NCBI RefSeq assembly: GCF_900184035.1
Contig: NZ_FXWP01000011.1
Location: forward strand, 186,001 to 250,000
Direction of reading: 5' to 3'
Origin: Kosakonia pseudosacchari
GTDB taxonomy: Bacteria > Pseudomonadota > Gammaproteobacteria > Enterobacterales > Enterobacteriaceae
DNA: 64,000 nucleotides
Shown: one piece after another, positions 8,395 to 17,224 of the stretch
How positions within the stretch are numbered: position 1 is the first letter of the stretch
Layout of the letters: the number at the start of each line of letters is the position of its first letter
Translations under genes and position numbers: made by a program
The notes under the pieces: generated by a model
Database searches by the model: none
Seen by the model: only the letters and a program-made list of their open reading frames with translations
Told to the model about the DNA's origin: nothing

Positions 8395-8868
8395 TTAAAG
8401 CGTGGAAGGCATTTTTAGCAGCGGCGAGGGCGAGCTATCCGCGAAATGTGTTTTTACCCAGTCGAGTGTTTTGCGCTGGCCAGGAAAAGTAAGCAATTCG
8501 TGGGCGTCAGCAAAGCTGACCCAGCGGTATTCGCTGTGCTCGTGGTTGAGCGTTATCTCGCAGGCTTCATCGACGTACGCAACAAACACCGGCGCGACGG
8601 TGATGGCGTCGCGGTGCGCTTCGTAAAACTGCTCGCAGCAGTCGGCGGAATAGAGTTCGCTAAGTTGCAAGCCCGTCTCTTCCCGGGCTTCACGCAACGC
8701 GGTTTGCCAGGCCGTTTCAGCGTGTTCGATGCCGCCCGCAATCTGGCACCACTGACCGTTGAGCATGTTACCGCTGCGTTTAAGCAGCAGAACGCGCCAG
8801 CCCGCAGCAAAGTTGCACAGCACAAACAGGGATATGGAAAAGCAGCGTATCGGGATTTCCTTACTCAT
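8395..8868 (-). CDS. Nudix hydrolase
   Basis: A 157-residue protein containing the full Nudix box GGIEHAETAWQTALREAREETGL (split here as GGIEHAE / TALREAREETGL, residues about 43-65). The box coordinates Mg2+ for hydrolysis of a nucleoside diphosphate linked to another moiety. The start at 8868 is set by GGAG six bases upstream; an upstream in-frame ATG at 8901 has no such site. The substrate could be a damaged nucleotide such as dGTP derivatives, but this family is too varied to say. It lies 122 bp upstream of the PuuA-like gene on the same strand. Confidence 0.88.
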   Translation of the reverse strand: MSKEIPIRCFSISLFVLCNFAAGWRVLLLKRSGNMLNGQWCQIAGGIEHAETAWQTALREAREETGLQLSELYSADCCEQFYEAHRDAITVAPVFVAYVDEACEITLNHEHSEYRWVSFADAHELLTFPGQRKTLDWVKTHFADSSPSPLLKMPSTL

Positions 8869-9026
8869 TGTTTTCTCCGTGTTAATGGCTAAAAGCAGCA
8901 CGATGAGGTGTCACAAGGGTTTGTCATGGTTTCGCGCAAATGGCCTTTTTCCTGATTTTTCACAACAACCAGGCAGCAGATCGGTTACACTCGCGGCACA
9001 GAAAAGCCACATGACAGGAGGTTTAT

Positions 9027-9287
9027 ATGCTGGAAAAATTACGTACCCGCGAGGGGAAAAAATTTATCATTGCGGTGGTGATTGTATTCCTGGTTGCCGT
9101 GAGCGTCATTTCGAAAGTGACCTTCGAGGGCGTTGAAGATCAGTACAATTTGCCGATGGAATCCTGGACGGTAACGATGTTTATCATGCAGGGCGCATGG
9201 GTTGCCATCTACAGTCTGATGTTCACCATCATTGGTTCGCTCCCTTTTGGGTTCTATTTCCTCGGCCCGAAAGACGATCGCGGCTAA
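9027..9287 (+). CDS. yfdY: YfdY / DUF2545 inner-membrane protein
   Basis: An 86-residue protein with two membrane segments: IIAVVIVFLVAVSVI (residues 14-28) and MQGAWVAIYSLMFTIIGSL (about 55-73), with a conserved loop VTFEGVEDQYNLP between. It closely matches E. coli YfdY (DUF2545) as I remember it; function unknown. A strong AGGAGG sits 6 bases before the ATG. In K-12 yfdY lies near lpxP and alaC; here it is about 28 kb away from alaC, next to a chemoreceptor gene, so local order has changed. Confidence 0.85.
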   Translation: MLEKLRTREGKKFIIAVVIVFLVAVSVISKVTFEGVEDQYNLPMESWTVTMFIMQGAWVAIYSLMFTIIGSLPFGFYFLGPKDDRG

Positions 9288-9498
9288 TCCCTCCCGCCCT
9301 GGCGTGCTGCCGGGGCTGCCTCTCTTGCGTTCTTGAGCCTTAATCGAAATCGTGATCTCTCGCGTCCTCAGCGTAAAGCTCTGTTGTAATCCACGGCGAC
9401 CGACAAGTTAACTGCCACTACATTCCCTGGTCCATGCAGGCTGCCGTTTCTCGCTTTAAAAAGCGTTTTTACCGCGCAATAACACTTTCACTAACAAT

Positions 9499-9525
9499 TA
9501 AAGATCAAAAAATAACCGCCGATAG
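9499..9525 (+). promoter_or_regulatory. FliA (sigma28) promoter of the chemoreceptor gene
   Basis: TAAAGATC (9499-9506), 11 bases, then GCCGATAG (9518-9525) match the flagellar consensus TAAAGTTT-N11-GCCGATAA in 13 of 16 positions, with perfect spacing. Transcription would begin near 9533 and reach the chemoreceptor ATG at 9591. The rest of 9288-9498 shows only a small hairpin CGCTTTAAAAAGCG plus T-run at about 9456-9474, perhaps ending yfdY. Confidence 0.92.
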
Positions 9526-9590
9526 AGATCTCACAGGGAGTTCGTGCTGAAAGGAAGATGACGTAAAAGGCTGACTCCAGGAGAGCCGTA

Positions 9591-11531
9591 ATGGCCAGAG
9601 AATTTGTGACCAAAAAAATGAGCACCCGCGCGCAAATGTTGCTGACGGGAGCCATCACCATCACCCTCGGTTTTGTGGTAACCATCGGGGTACTGAGCTG
9701 GCAGTCCAGCAGTGAACAAAAACACCTCGCCGAACAATATCTGCAAAAAATTGCGGAAAGCCAGGCGCTGACTATCCAGCAACAGCTGAATTATGCCCGT
9801 GATGTGGCGCATAACCTCGGTCACAGTATGATTGCCTTGCCAGAAGCCGGGATAACTGACCGCCAGGCGGCAGATAAACTGCTTATCTCCGCCCTGCGCG
9901 ATAATCCTGACTATCTCTCTATCTCGGTTATTTTTGAAGACAACGCTTATGACGGTCGCGATGCCGAGTTCGCGGATAAACCCGATCAGGCACCCAAAGG
10001 CCGCTATGCCTTCTTTGTCGATCACGATCAATCCGGTAATTTTAAGCTCCACCCGTTAACATCGATCTTTACGCCAGGTCAGGGCGACTACTATCTGCTG
10101 CCGCAAAAAAGCCAGAAAGACACGTTAATTGAGCCTTACAGCTATGCCTATAACGGTGTGCCGACGCTGCTGACCTCAGTGGCAGCACCGATTGTCAGCG
10201 GTGGCAAACTGCATGCCGTTGTGACATCGGATATCTCGCTGGCCTCATTGCAGCAGAAAGTGAATCAGATTAAACCGTGGGAAGGGGGCGGCTATGCGGT
10301 GCTGCTCTCTACTGCCGGGAAGGTGATTTCCTACCCGGATAAAAACCTGACCAGCAAGCCGTACCCCGGTAAAACGGATGGCTTTACCAGTAATGTGGTG
10401 GAACAAGATGATCCGATCCTCGGCGAAAAAGCGCTGATTACCTGGCAACCAGTGTCTATCGGCAATAGTACCGATAACTGGTATCTCGGCGTCGTTGCGC
10501 CGGTGAGTTCGGTGATGGCGGCGGCCAACCGTCAACTGACGTACGCCATTGTTCTGGGGGTTATCAGCATTCTGTTGGTGTGTACGCTGCTCGGCCTGAT
10601 CTTCAGCCGTAAAGTGTTGAAACCGATTGGTGGCGAGCCGCTGGAAGGGGCGAATATCGCCCTGGCGGTTGCGGACGGCAAACTCGATAACACCATCCCG
10701 GTGAAAGGTAACGATCGCAGCAGCCTATTCTATGCCCTGCATACCATGCAGGCGCAGCTACGGCAGATTGTCGGGCAGATCAAAGAAGCCAGTGACTCAG
10801 TGCGTCAGGGGGCCGGCGAGATTGTCAGCGGCAACATTAACCTCTCTTCACGTACTGAACAGCAGGCTGCAGCGCTGGAGCAGACCGCCGCCAGTATGGA
10901 GCAGTTTAGCGCCACGGTGAAACATAACGCCGCCAACGCCCACCAGGCGACGGCGCTGACCGCCAATGCCACGCAGATTGCCAGCCGGGGTGAAACGCTG
11001 GTCGGTCAGGTAGTGGAAACGATGGCGAAAATTGACGACAGCGCGAAGAAAATCGGCGATATCACGGCGATCATCAACAGCATCGCTTTCCAGACCAATA
11101 TCCTGGCGTTGAACGCCGCGGTAGAGGCGGCGCGTGCTGGTGAACAAGGGCGTGGCTTTGCGGTGGTGGCGTCTGAAGTGCGCAACCTGGCGCAGCGCAG
11201 CGCCGATGCGGTGAAAGATATCGGCGCGTTGATTGAGGAGTCCAGCAAACGCGTCGAAGCCGGGGTGCAACTGGTGAACGACGCCGGTCACACCATGCAG
11301 GAGATGACGCAGGCGGTGAATTCCGTGCAGACCATCATCAATGAGATTGTCAGCGCCTCGGATGAGCAGGCCAAAGGCATTAGCCAGGTGACGATTGCCG
11401 TCAATGAAATGGACGGGGTTACGCAACAAAACGCCTCGCTGGTGCAGCAAATGGCTGCGGCAGCAACTTCGCTTGAAGATCAGGCGCAGCAACTGGCGCA
11501 GACGGTGCATCAGTTCCGCCTCGAAGCGTAA
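9591..11531 (+). CDS. Methyl-accepting chemotaxis protein, dCache type
   Basis: A 646-residue transmembrane receptor. TM1 is at about residues 15-37; a long periplasmic part (40-310) with [23 protein letters not shown] and [14 protein letters not shown] is typical of a double Cache ligand domain; TM2 is near 320-340 ([20 protein letters not shown]). A HAMP domain and the cytoplasmic coiled-coil follow, with the CheA/CheW-binding hairpin at [20 protein letters not shown]. The C-terminus ends QFRLEA without the NWETF CheR-tethering motif, so it is likely a low-abundance type receptor. SD GGAG precedes the ATG by about 7 bases. Expression with the flagellar regulon is supported by the FliA promoter. 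The ligand, perhaps an amino acid or organic acid, is unknown. Confidence 0.93.
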   Translation: MAREFVTKKMSTRAQMLLTGAITITLGFVVTIGVLSWQSSSEQKHLAEQYLQKIAESQALTIQQQLNYARDVAHNLGHSMIALPEAGITDRQAADKLLISALRDNPDYLSISVIFEDNAYDGRDAEFADKPDQAPKGRYAFFVDHDQSGNFKLHPLTSIFTPGQGDYYLLPQKSQKDTLIEPYSYAYNGVPTLLTSVAAPIVSGGKLHAVVTSDISLASLQQKVNQIKPWEGGGYAVLLSTAGKVISYPDKNLTSKPYPGKTDGFTSNVVEQDDPILGEKALITWQPVSIGNSTDNWYLGVVAPVSSVMAAANRQLTYAIVLGVISILLVCTLLGLIFSRKVLKPIGGEPLEGANIALAVADGKLDNTIPVKGNDRSSLFYALHTMQAQLRQIVGQIKEASDSVRQGAGEIVSGNINLSSRTEQQAAALEQTAASMEQFSATVKHNAANAHQATALTANATQIASRGETLVGQVVETMAKIDDSAKKIGDITAIINSIAFQTNILALNAAVEAARAGEQGRGFAVVASEVRNLAQRSADAVKDIGALIEESSKRVEAGVQLVNDAGHTMQEMTQAVNSVQTIINEIVSASDEQAKGISQVTIAVNEMDGVTQQNASLVQQMAAAATSLEDQAQQLAQTVHQFRLEA

Positions 11532-11541
11532 CCTCAACAGG

Positions 11542-11571
11542 GAGCCTGGCAACAGGCTCTCTGCCTTTCTT
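11542..11571 (+). terminator. Terminator after the chemoreceptor gene
   Basis: Stem GAGCCTG / CAGGCTC with loop GCAA (11542-11559), followed by an interrupted pyrimidine tract TCTGCCTTTCTT. It ends next to the stop codon of the convergent VOC gene. Confidence 0.65.
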
Positions 11572-11956
11572 AACTGGCAACCAGTTCGATACGGTTATTA
11601 TCCGGGTCCAGAATCACGGCTTCATAAAAACCATCCCCCGTCCATCGCGCAGCGCTGGCTAACCGGCCCTGCTGACGGGCTTTTTCTGCCATCTCATCCA
11701 CCGCCCCGACATCTCCGACATTAATTGCAATGTGCGCCCAGCCAACAAATTCTGCGGCGTTCGGCGCATCGGCCAGCTCCGGCACGGTCATGAGTTCAAT
11801 GGTTGGCCCGTTGTGCAGCGACATAAAGTAGGATGCAAAACCGGCGCGGTTTTGACTGACATATTTCTCATTACTGGTGGCGGAAAAAAAGTCGCGCCAG
11901 AATGCGCGCTGTGCGTCGAGATGGCGTGTCCAGAGTGCGACATGGGCAATGTTCAA
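11570..11956 (-). CDS. VOC-family protein (glyoxalase/bleomycin-resistance fold)
   Basis: A 128-residue single VOC unit starting MNIAHVALWTRHL and ending AVILDPDNNRIELVAS. His5 and the Glu near the C-terminus sit where VOC enzymes bind a divalent metal. It could be a lyase, a dioxygenase or a drug-binding protein; the sequence does not decide. It is convergent with the chemoreceptor gene and divergent from the DeoR gene, 97 bp apart. Confidence 0.85.
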   Translation of the reverse strand: MNIAHVALWTRHLDAQRAFWRDFFSATSNEKYVSQNRAGFASYFMSLHNGPTIELMTVPELADAPNAAEFVGWAHIAINVGDVGAVDEMAEKARQQGRLASAARWTGDGFYEAVILDPDNNRIELVAS

Positions 11957-12053
11957 GTTGACCTCCAGGGCGTAGGGGATGGGAATTGACAGCGTAATTC
12001 ATTTGCATGATTATGCTCATTGTTGCTCGATTAGAATTTTATAAAGAGGATTA

Positions 12054-12824
12054 ATGCTCGATTATGCAGCTTTTCCGGACCAACGACAAGATCTGATCCG
12101 CCAGCGTCTGCAGGCGCTGGGACGGGTGGTGTGTGCGGAACTGGCCGTTGAATTGCGGGTTTCAGAGCACACCATTCGCCGGGATTTGCAGGAGCTGAGT
12201 AAAGCGGGCATCTGCAAAAAAGTGTATGGCGGCGCGGTACTGCAACTGGAAACCGCCGGGAACTTTACGGAAAGAAAAGAGCAGGACCGGGCAAAAAAAA
12301 GCATCCTCGCGCAGCGCTGCGTGCAACTGCTCAAGCCCGGTAGCTGCGTATTTATTGATACCGGCACCACCAATCTTGAGCTGGCGAAAGCGCTGCCGCC
12401 AGAGCTAAAGCTGACGGTGGTGACTAACTCACCGGAAATCGCCGCTGCCGCGTGTAAACATCCGCATTGTGAAGTGATCATGCTGGGTGGTCTGGTGCAG
12501 AGCAGCACCGGCGGTTGCGTGAGCGGCCCGGCCATCAGCCAGCTTAACAGCATCATTTTCGATCAGGCGTTTATCGGTGGCTGCGCGATGACGCCGGAGA
12601 TGGGGCTGACCGGGTTTGATTACGCCGACTGCGAATTTAAAAAAGCGGTGATCGCCCGCAGCAACCAGGTGGTGGTGGCATTAACGTCAAATAAGATCCC
12701 GGCCGTCGCTCGCTACATTGTGGCCGCCAGCCAGCAGATCGATGTGCTGGTGGTCGAAACCGATCTTAGCAAAGCGCTGCATCAAGCCTTTCGCGCAGAG
12801 GATATTGAGATCCTGACGGTTTAA
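12054..12824 (+). CDS. DeoR/GlpR-family transcriptional regulator
   Basis: A 256-residue regulator. Residues about 10-65 form the DeoR winged helix (ELAVELRVSEHTIRRDLQEL), followed by the sugar-isomerase-like sensor domain with FIDTGTTNLELAKALP and VTNSPEIAAAA, which binds a phosphorylated sugar in relatives. SD AGAGGA lies 3-4 bases before the ATG. The VOC gene is divergent and pheP lies downstream on the same strand, but no sugar operon is nearby, so its targets may be elsewhere. Confidence 0.88.
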   Translation: MLDYAAFPDQRQDLIRQRLQALGRVVCAELAVELRVSEHTIRRDLQELSKAGICKKVYGGAVLQLETAGNFTERKEQDRAKKSILAQRCVQLLKPGSCVFIDTGTTNLELAKALPPELKLTVVTNSPEIAAAACKHPHCEVIMLGGLVQSSTGGCVSGPAISQLNSIIFDQAFIGGCAMTPEMGLTGFDYADCEFKKAVIARSNQVVVALTSNKIPAVARYIVAASQQIDVLVVETDLSKALHQAFRAEDIEILTV

Positions 12825-12900
12825 ACGCAAGCGCACGTTTTGCGCGTTGCCGCTCAGGGGTTCATTTCTTGCCAGCCCACAGCGGAGATGTTAAAAGGTG

Positions 12901-12935
12901 CCCCTTTAAATGAAACCACAAAGGGGAAGGACGTG
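12901..12935 (+). promoter_or_regulatory. Hairpin masking the pheP ribosome-binding site
   Basis: CCCCTTT (12901-12907) pairs perfectly with AAAGGGG (12920-12926) across a 12-base loop. The right arm contains the GGGG that, with the following AAGGA, forms the Shine-Dalgarno region of the GTG at 12933. Folding would hide part of the site, suggesting control of translation start. Function is inferred from base pairing only. Confidence 0.45.
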
Positions 12936-14330
12936 AAAAACGCGTCACAGGCAGCGGGAAGCAGCACCGATGCCGCATCGGAAGCAGGGCCGACACTACA
13001 ACGAGGTTTAAAAAACCGCCATATTCAGCTGATTGCGCTGGGCGGCGCGATTGGCACCGGGCTTTTTCTGGGTATTGGCCCCGCTATTCAGATGGCCGGG
13101 CCTGCTGTTTTGCTGGGCTACGGCATTGCCGGAGTTATCGCGTTTTTGATTATGCGCCAGCTCGGTGAAATGGTGGTTGAAGAGCCGGTGTCCGGTTCAT
13201 TTTCCCATTTTGCCTACAAATACTGGGGGCCGTTCGCCGGTTTCCTCTCTGGCTGGAACTACTGGGCGATGTTTGTGCTGGTGGGAATGGCGGAACTGAC
13301 CGCCGCCGGTATTTACATGCAGTACTGGTTCCCGGACGTGCCGACCTGGATTTGGGCCGCCACTTTCTTTGTCATCATCAACGCCGTCAATCTCGTTAAT
13401 GTGCGCTTGTACGGCGAAACCGAGTTCTGGTTCGCGCTAATCAAAGTGCTGGCAATTATCGGCATGATTGGCTTTGGCTTGTGGATGCTGTTTACCGGTC
13501 ACGGCGGCGAGCGTGCCAGCTTCGATAACCTCTGGCGCTATAACGGCTTTTTCGCCACCGGCTGGCACGGGCTTATTCTCGCGCTGGCGGTAATTATGTT
13601 CTCGTTTGGCGGTCTGGAGCTTATCGGTATTACCGCCGCCGAAGCCAGCGAACCGCACACCACCATTCCGAAAGCGGTTAACCAGGTGGTGTACCGCATT
13701 TTACTTTTCTATATCGGCTCACTGGTTGTGCTGCTGGCGCTCTATCCGTGGATTGACGTTAAAGCCAATAGCAGCCCGTTTGTGATGATTTTCCACGAAC
13801 TGGACAGCAATCTGGTGGCATCTGCGCTCAATTTCGTCATTCTGGTGGCTTCCCTGTCGGTCTATAACAGCGGTGTTTATTCCAATAGCCGTATGCTGTT
13901 TGGTTTGTCGGTACAGGGCAATGCGCCGGCGTTTTTGACACGCGTCAGCCGCCGTGGCGTGCCGGTAAATTCCCTGTTCCTGTCGGGGGCTATCACCTCG
14001 CTGGTGGTATTGGTCAACTATCTGCTGCCGCAAAAAGCTTTCGCGATGCTGATGGCGCTGGTGGTGGCGACGCTGCTGCTGAACTGGATCATGATTTCGC
14101 TGGCGCACCTGAAATTCCGCGCGGCGATGCGCCGCAAAGGGCGCGATCCGCAGTTTAAAGCGTTGCTCTTCCCGGCGGGCAACTATCTGTGCATTGGCTT
14201 CATGCTGATGATCCTCGTATTGATGTGCACCATGGACGATATGCGCCTGTCAGCAGTTCTGCTGCCGGTGTGGATTGTGTTCCTGTTTGTGGCGTTCAAA
14301 GTACTGCGCCGTACGCCGAAGCGCGGGTAA
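12933..14330 (+). CDS. pheP: Phenylalanine-specific permease PheP
   Basis: A 465-residue inner-membrane amino-acid/proton symporter of the APC superfamily with 12 predicted membrane segments. It begins at GTG 12933 (VKNASQAAG), matching K-12 PheP MKNAS. The first membrane segment IQLIALGGAIGTGLFLGIG carries the substrate-backbone-binding GTGLF motif, and PGPAIQMAGPAVLLGYG-type sequence follows as in PheP. About 87 percent of remembered K-12 residues look the same. The start is GTG, preceded by GGGGAAGGA, part of which lies in a hairpin. Upstream is a DeoR gene, unlike K-12 where pheP lies elsewhere. TyrR control is known in E. coli; I saw no clear TyrR box here. Confidence 0.95.
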   Translation: MKNASQAAGSSTDAASEAGPTLQRGLKNRHIQLIALGGAIGTGLFLGIGPAIQMAGPAVLLGYGIAGVIAFLIMRQLGEMVVEEPVSGSFSHFAYKYWGPFAGFLSGWNYWAMFVLVGMAELTAAGIYMQYWFPDVPTWIWAATFFVIINAVNLVNVRLYGETEFWFALIKVLAIIGMIGFGLWMLFTGHGGERASFDNLWRYNGFFATGWHGLILALAVIMFSFGGLELIGITAAEASEPHTTIPKAVNQVVYRILLFYIGSLVVLLALYPWIDVKANSSPFVMIFHELDSNLVASALNFVILVASLSVYNSGVYSNSRMLFGLSVQGNAPAFLTRVSRRGVPVNSLFLSGAITSLVVLVNYLLPQKAFAMLMALVVATLLLNWIMISLAHLKFRAAMRRKGRDPQFKALLFPAGNYLCIGFMLMILVLMCTMDDMRLSAVLLPVWIVFLFVAFKVLRRTPKRG

Positions 14331-14447
14331 CTCGCGCGATCCCCTACCAGATCCGGCGGGCTGCTGCTCGCCGGGCTTGAGATGTGTCGATGATGTAACT
14401 GTGATAGCCTCGAACCTTACGTGCTTATTGCAGGGTATGTTGTTGTT

Positions 14448-15428
14448 ATGTCGATTCAAAAAATTGCCAGGATGGCGGGCGTTTCCGTTGCAACGGTTTC
14501 ACGTGTGCTGAATAACAGCGAATCGGTGAAACCGAAAAATCGCGAACGTGTCCTGCAGGCCATCAAGGAATGTCAGTACCAACCCAACTTATTAGCCCGC
14601 CAGTTGCGTACCGCACGCAGCTCAATGATTCTGGTGTTAGTCTCTAACATCGCTAACCCGTTTTGCGCCGAAGTGGTGAAGGGGATTGAAGAAGCGGCGG
14701 AAAAAAACGGTTACCGCATCCTGCTGTGTAACTCCGGTGCGGACATGGCGCGTTCGCGCTCAGCGCTCAACCTGCTGTCGGGCAAGATTGTTGACGGCAT
14801 CATCACCATGGATGCGTGTGCAAAATTGCCGGAACTGGCCACCCTAATTGGTGCCGCGCCCTGGGTGCAATGCGCCGAGTACGCCGATGACGGCGATGTC
14901 TCCTGCGTGGGCATTAACGATGTCGACGCCGCCCGCTGCGTGATTGACCGGTTAGTTGAGCGCGGCTGCCAGCGCATTGCTATGATTAACCACGATTTGA
15001 ATTATAAGTATGCCCGGCTGCGTGAACGCGGCTACCGGAGCGGTTTGCAGGCAAAACGCCTGCGCTATGAAAACGTGGAATACGCGCGAGATTTAAGTTT
15101 CAGCGCCGGGAAAAACGCCATGCAACACCTGCTTAATGTGCCGGAACGTCCGGACGCAGTGTTTGCCGTTTCCGATACGCTGGCCGCCGGGGCGCTGCTG
15201 GCGATCCATGAAGCCGGGCTGACAATGCCGCAGGATATCGCGGTGGTCGGGTTCGATGGCACTGAACTGGCAGAGATGGTTACGCCGCCGCTCAGCACCA
15301 TTGAGCAACCGTCGCAGGCGATGGGGCGCGAAGCAGTACGGCTGTTGCTGAACCGCATTGATAACCCGGATAGCCCGCCAGAAAGCGTCATCATGGACTG
15401 GCGTTATATTTCCCGCGCCAGCGCCTGA
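14448..15428 (+). CDS. LacI/CytR-type transcriptional regulator
   Basis: A 326-residue LacI-family repressor. The N-terminal DNA-binding part is SIQKIARMAGVSVATVSRVLNNSE (helix-turn-helix and minor-groove hinge helix to about residue 58, QPNLLARQLRTA), followed by a periplasmic-binding-type sensor domain. It resembles CytR more than LacI in layout (SSMILVLVSNIANPFCAEVVKGIE). Start 14448 is chosen because residue 2 begins the family domain; the Shine-Dalgarno is weak (AGGG 9-10 bases upstream), and an upstream ATG at 14421 adds nine residues. Its ligand and targets are unknown; the next gene is a DMT exporter. Confidence 0.88.
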   Translation: MSIQKIARMAGVSVATVSRVLNNSESVKPKNRERVLQAIKECQYQPNLLARQLRTARSSMILVLVSNIANPFCAEVVKGIEEAAEKNGYRILLCNSGADMARSRSALNLLSGKIVDGIITMDACAKLPELATLIGAAPWVQCAEYADDGDVSCVGINDVDAARCVIDRLVERGCQRIAMINHDLNYKYARLRERGYRSGLQAKRLRYENVEYARDLSFSAGKNAMQHLLNVPERPDAVFAVSDTLAAGALLAIHEAGLTMPQDIAVVGFDGTELAEMVTPPLSTIEQPSQAMGREAVRLLLNRIDNPDSPPESVIMDWRYISRASA

Positions 15429-15458
15429 TATTTCAGGCATGATGTGTGTAAAGATTTC

Positions 15459-15482
15459 GCCAGCCGCCGCGCTGGCTTTTTT
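15459..15482 (+). terminator. Terminator after the LacI-type gene
   Basis: GCCAGC / GCTGGC stem with loop CGCCGC, then six T. It separates the regulator from the DMT transporter gene that starts at 15503. Confidence 0.85.
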
Positions 15483-15502
15483 ATTGCCCTGGGAGCCTTG
15501 CC

Positions 15503-16372
15503 ATGACCCGGCAACGACAAGCTGATTTATTTCTGGTTCTGACCACAGTGATCGCCGCATGCGGATGGATTTTCTCACGCGAAGCGATTAGCGGGATGCC
15601 GGTTTTCGCCTTTCTTGGGCTGCGCTTTTTTGGCGCGGCGCTGGTGCTGTTGCCGTTTTGCCGTGGGCAACGCATCGCGCTGGAAAAAGTGCGCCAGGTG
15701 GTGATAAGCGGCTTATGGATGGCGCTCAACCTCTGCCTGTGGATCTGGTCGGTGTCGACCACGCCATCGCTGGGCGAGGGGGCATTTATCATGAGCCTGT
15801 CGATGCTGTTCGTGCCGCTGGTGGCCTGGGTTATGCTAAAAAACCGCCCGGCGCGCGCTTACTGGGAGTGTTTGCCGGTCGCCATTGTTGGCTTAGCGCT
15901 GCTGAGCCTGCATATGCCCATCACGTTTCATGCCAGCCAGGGCTGGTTTTTGCTGACGGCGTTCGTGCAGTCGATCTATTTTTGCTACACCAGCCGCTGC
16001 GCCAGAGAAGTGCCGCTGCTGCCGCTCACGGCGGTACAACTGGCGATCACCGGCATTGCCGGGCTGGTGATTTCTGCGTTGTTTGAGTCCTGGACGCAAC
16101 CCTTTACCAGCACCACGGCGATGTGGCTGGCGGCCAGCATTTTAATTGCCACAAGCCTGCGCTTTGGCCTGCAACTTCAAGGGCAAAAATATGCCGCCGT
16201 CGCCAGCGCTGCCATCATTATGGTGCTGGAACCGTTACTGACGGTGATTGCCGCTTCGATTTGGTACGGGGAGCGCTTACCGCTGCAAAAAATCCTTGGC
16301 GGCGTGTTGATCCTGCTGGCGCAGATTTGGTTCCGCTGGCGGATGATTGTGCGTCTACCTTCAAAGCCGTAA
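15503..16372 (+). CDS. DMT-family (EamA) transporter
   Basis: A 289-residue inner-membrane protein with about ten hydrophobic segments in two EamA repeats (VFAFLGLRFFGAALVLLPF; PLTAVQLAITGIAGLVIS), ending in a positive tail RWRMIVRLPSKP. Family members export amino acids or small metabolites. EPLLTVIAASIWYGERLPLQKILGGVLIL is the usual last-repeat motif. A Shine-Dalgarno GGGAG stands 9 bases before the ATG. The 3' end overlaps the convergent PhzF gene by 12 bp. Confidence 0.87.
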   Translation: MTRQRQADLFLVLTTVIAACGWIFSREAISGMPVFAFLGLRFFGAALVLLPFCRGQRIALEKVRQVVISGLWMALNLCLWIWSVSTTPSLGEGAFIMSLSMLFVPLVAWVMLKNRPARAYWECLPVAIVGLALLSLHMPITFHASQGWFLLTAFVQSIYFCYTSRCAREVPLLPLTAVQLAITGIAGLVISALFESWTQPFTSTTAMWLAASILIATSLRFGLQLQGQKYAAVASAAIIMVLEPLLTVIAASIWYGERLPLQKILGGVLILLAQIWFRWRMIVRLPSKP

Positions 16373-17158
16373 CGTGCCGACCAGCACCGTATGCGCACTA
16401 CCACCAATCAGCACGCGTCCCTTTTCCCTGAGCGCCAGCACTAAAACGCCGCCGCGCGGTGAGGCCTGGTAGGCGGTAAGCGAGCGCTTACCCAGCCTTG
16501 CAGACCAGTAGGCTGCCAGCGCGCAGTGTGCGGAGCCGGTCACCGGATCTTCATTCACCCCGACCCACGGAGCGAAGTAGCGCGAGACGCAATCATACTC
16601 ATTCTGACCGGGCGCGGTGACCGCCACGCCGCGGCCGGGCAAGGCACGAAGCGCCGCAAAATCAGGCTTGAGTGCGTAGACTACCTGCGCATCCTCTACC
16701 ACCACCAGTTGTTTCGCGCCGAACATACCGTAGCCACCCACCTGCGCATGTGCCAGCCCGAGCGCCTTCAGTAATTCCGCTGGCGCTTCGGGCTGCATGG
16801 TCGGTGTCAGTAGGGGGAAATCAAGCTCAATGCCCTGGGGCACGGCGGTTGCCGTCAGCGGGCCGGAAAGGGTGTGAAAGGTGATCGCAGCGCCCTGTGC
16901 AAGTCGCCCGTTCTGGCGCAGGATATGCGCGGTCGCCAGTGTGCCGTGACCGCATAAATCAACTTCAGCCTGTGGTGTAAACCAGCGCAGGTTGTTATCC
17001 GCAAGGTTTAAAAACGCGGTTTCGGATACCGCCATCTCTTCGGCTATCTGCTGCATTAACGCGGCTTCCAGCCCTTGCGGCGTAATGCATACCGCTGCCG
17101 GATTACCGGAAAAAGGACGCGTGCTGAACGCGTCCACCTGGTAAATTTCAAGTTCCAC
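16361..17158 (-). CDS. PhzF-family isomerase-like protein
   Basis: A 265-residue protein of the PhzF/diaminopimelate-epimerase fold. It starts ELEIYQVDAFSTRPFSGNPAAV and has the catalytic Glu in MAVSETAFL, DLCGHGTLATAH, and DPVTGSAHCALA in the second lobe. Phenazine-pathway PhzF isomerises a chorismate-derived acid; enteric homologues lack a phenazine operon and have no assigned substrate. It stands 66 bp downstream of the MFS gene on the same strand, so they could be co-transcribed. Confidence 0.88.
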   Translation of the reverse strand: MELEIYQVDAFSTRPFSGNPAAVCITPQGLEAALMQQIAEEMAVSETAFLNLADNNLRWFTPQAEVDLCGHGTLATAHILRQNGRLAQGAAITFHTLSGPLTATAVPQGIELDFPLLTPTMQPEAPAELLKALGLAHAQVGGYGMFGAKQLVVVEDAQVVYALKPDFAALRALPGRGVAVTAPGQNEYDCVSRYFAPWVGVNEDPVTGSAHCALAAYWSARLGKRSLTAYQASPRGGVLVLALREKGRVLIGGSAHTVLVGTLRL

Positions 17159-17224
17159 TACGGCGCTCCCTTTGTTAACAAAGAGATGACCTTATCCCCT
17201 TTTTGCGCCAGCGGGTAGCGCTAA

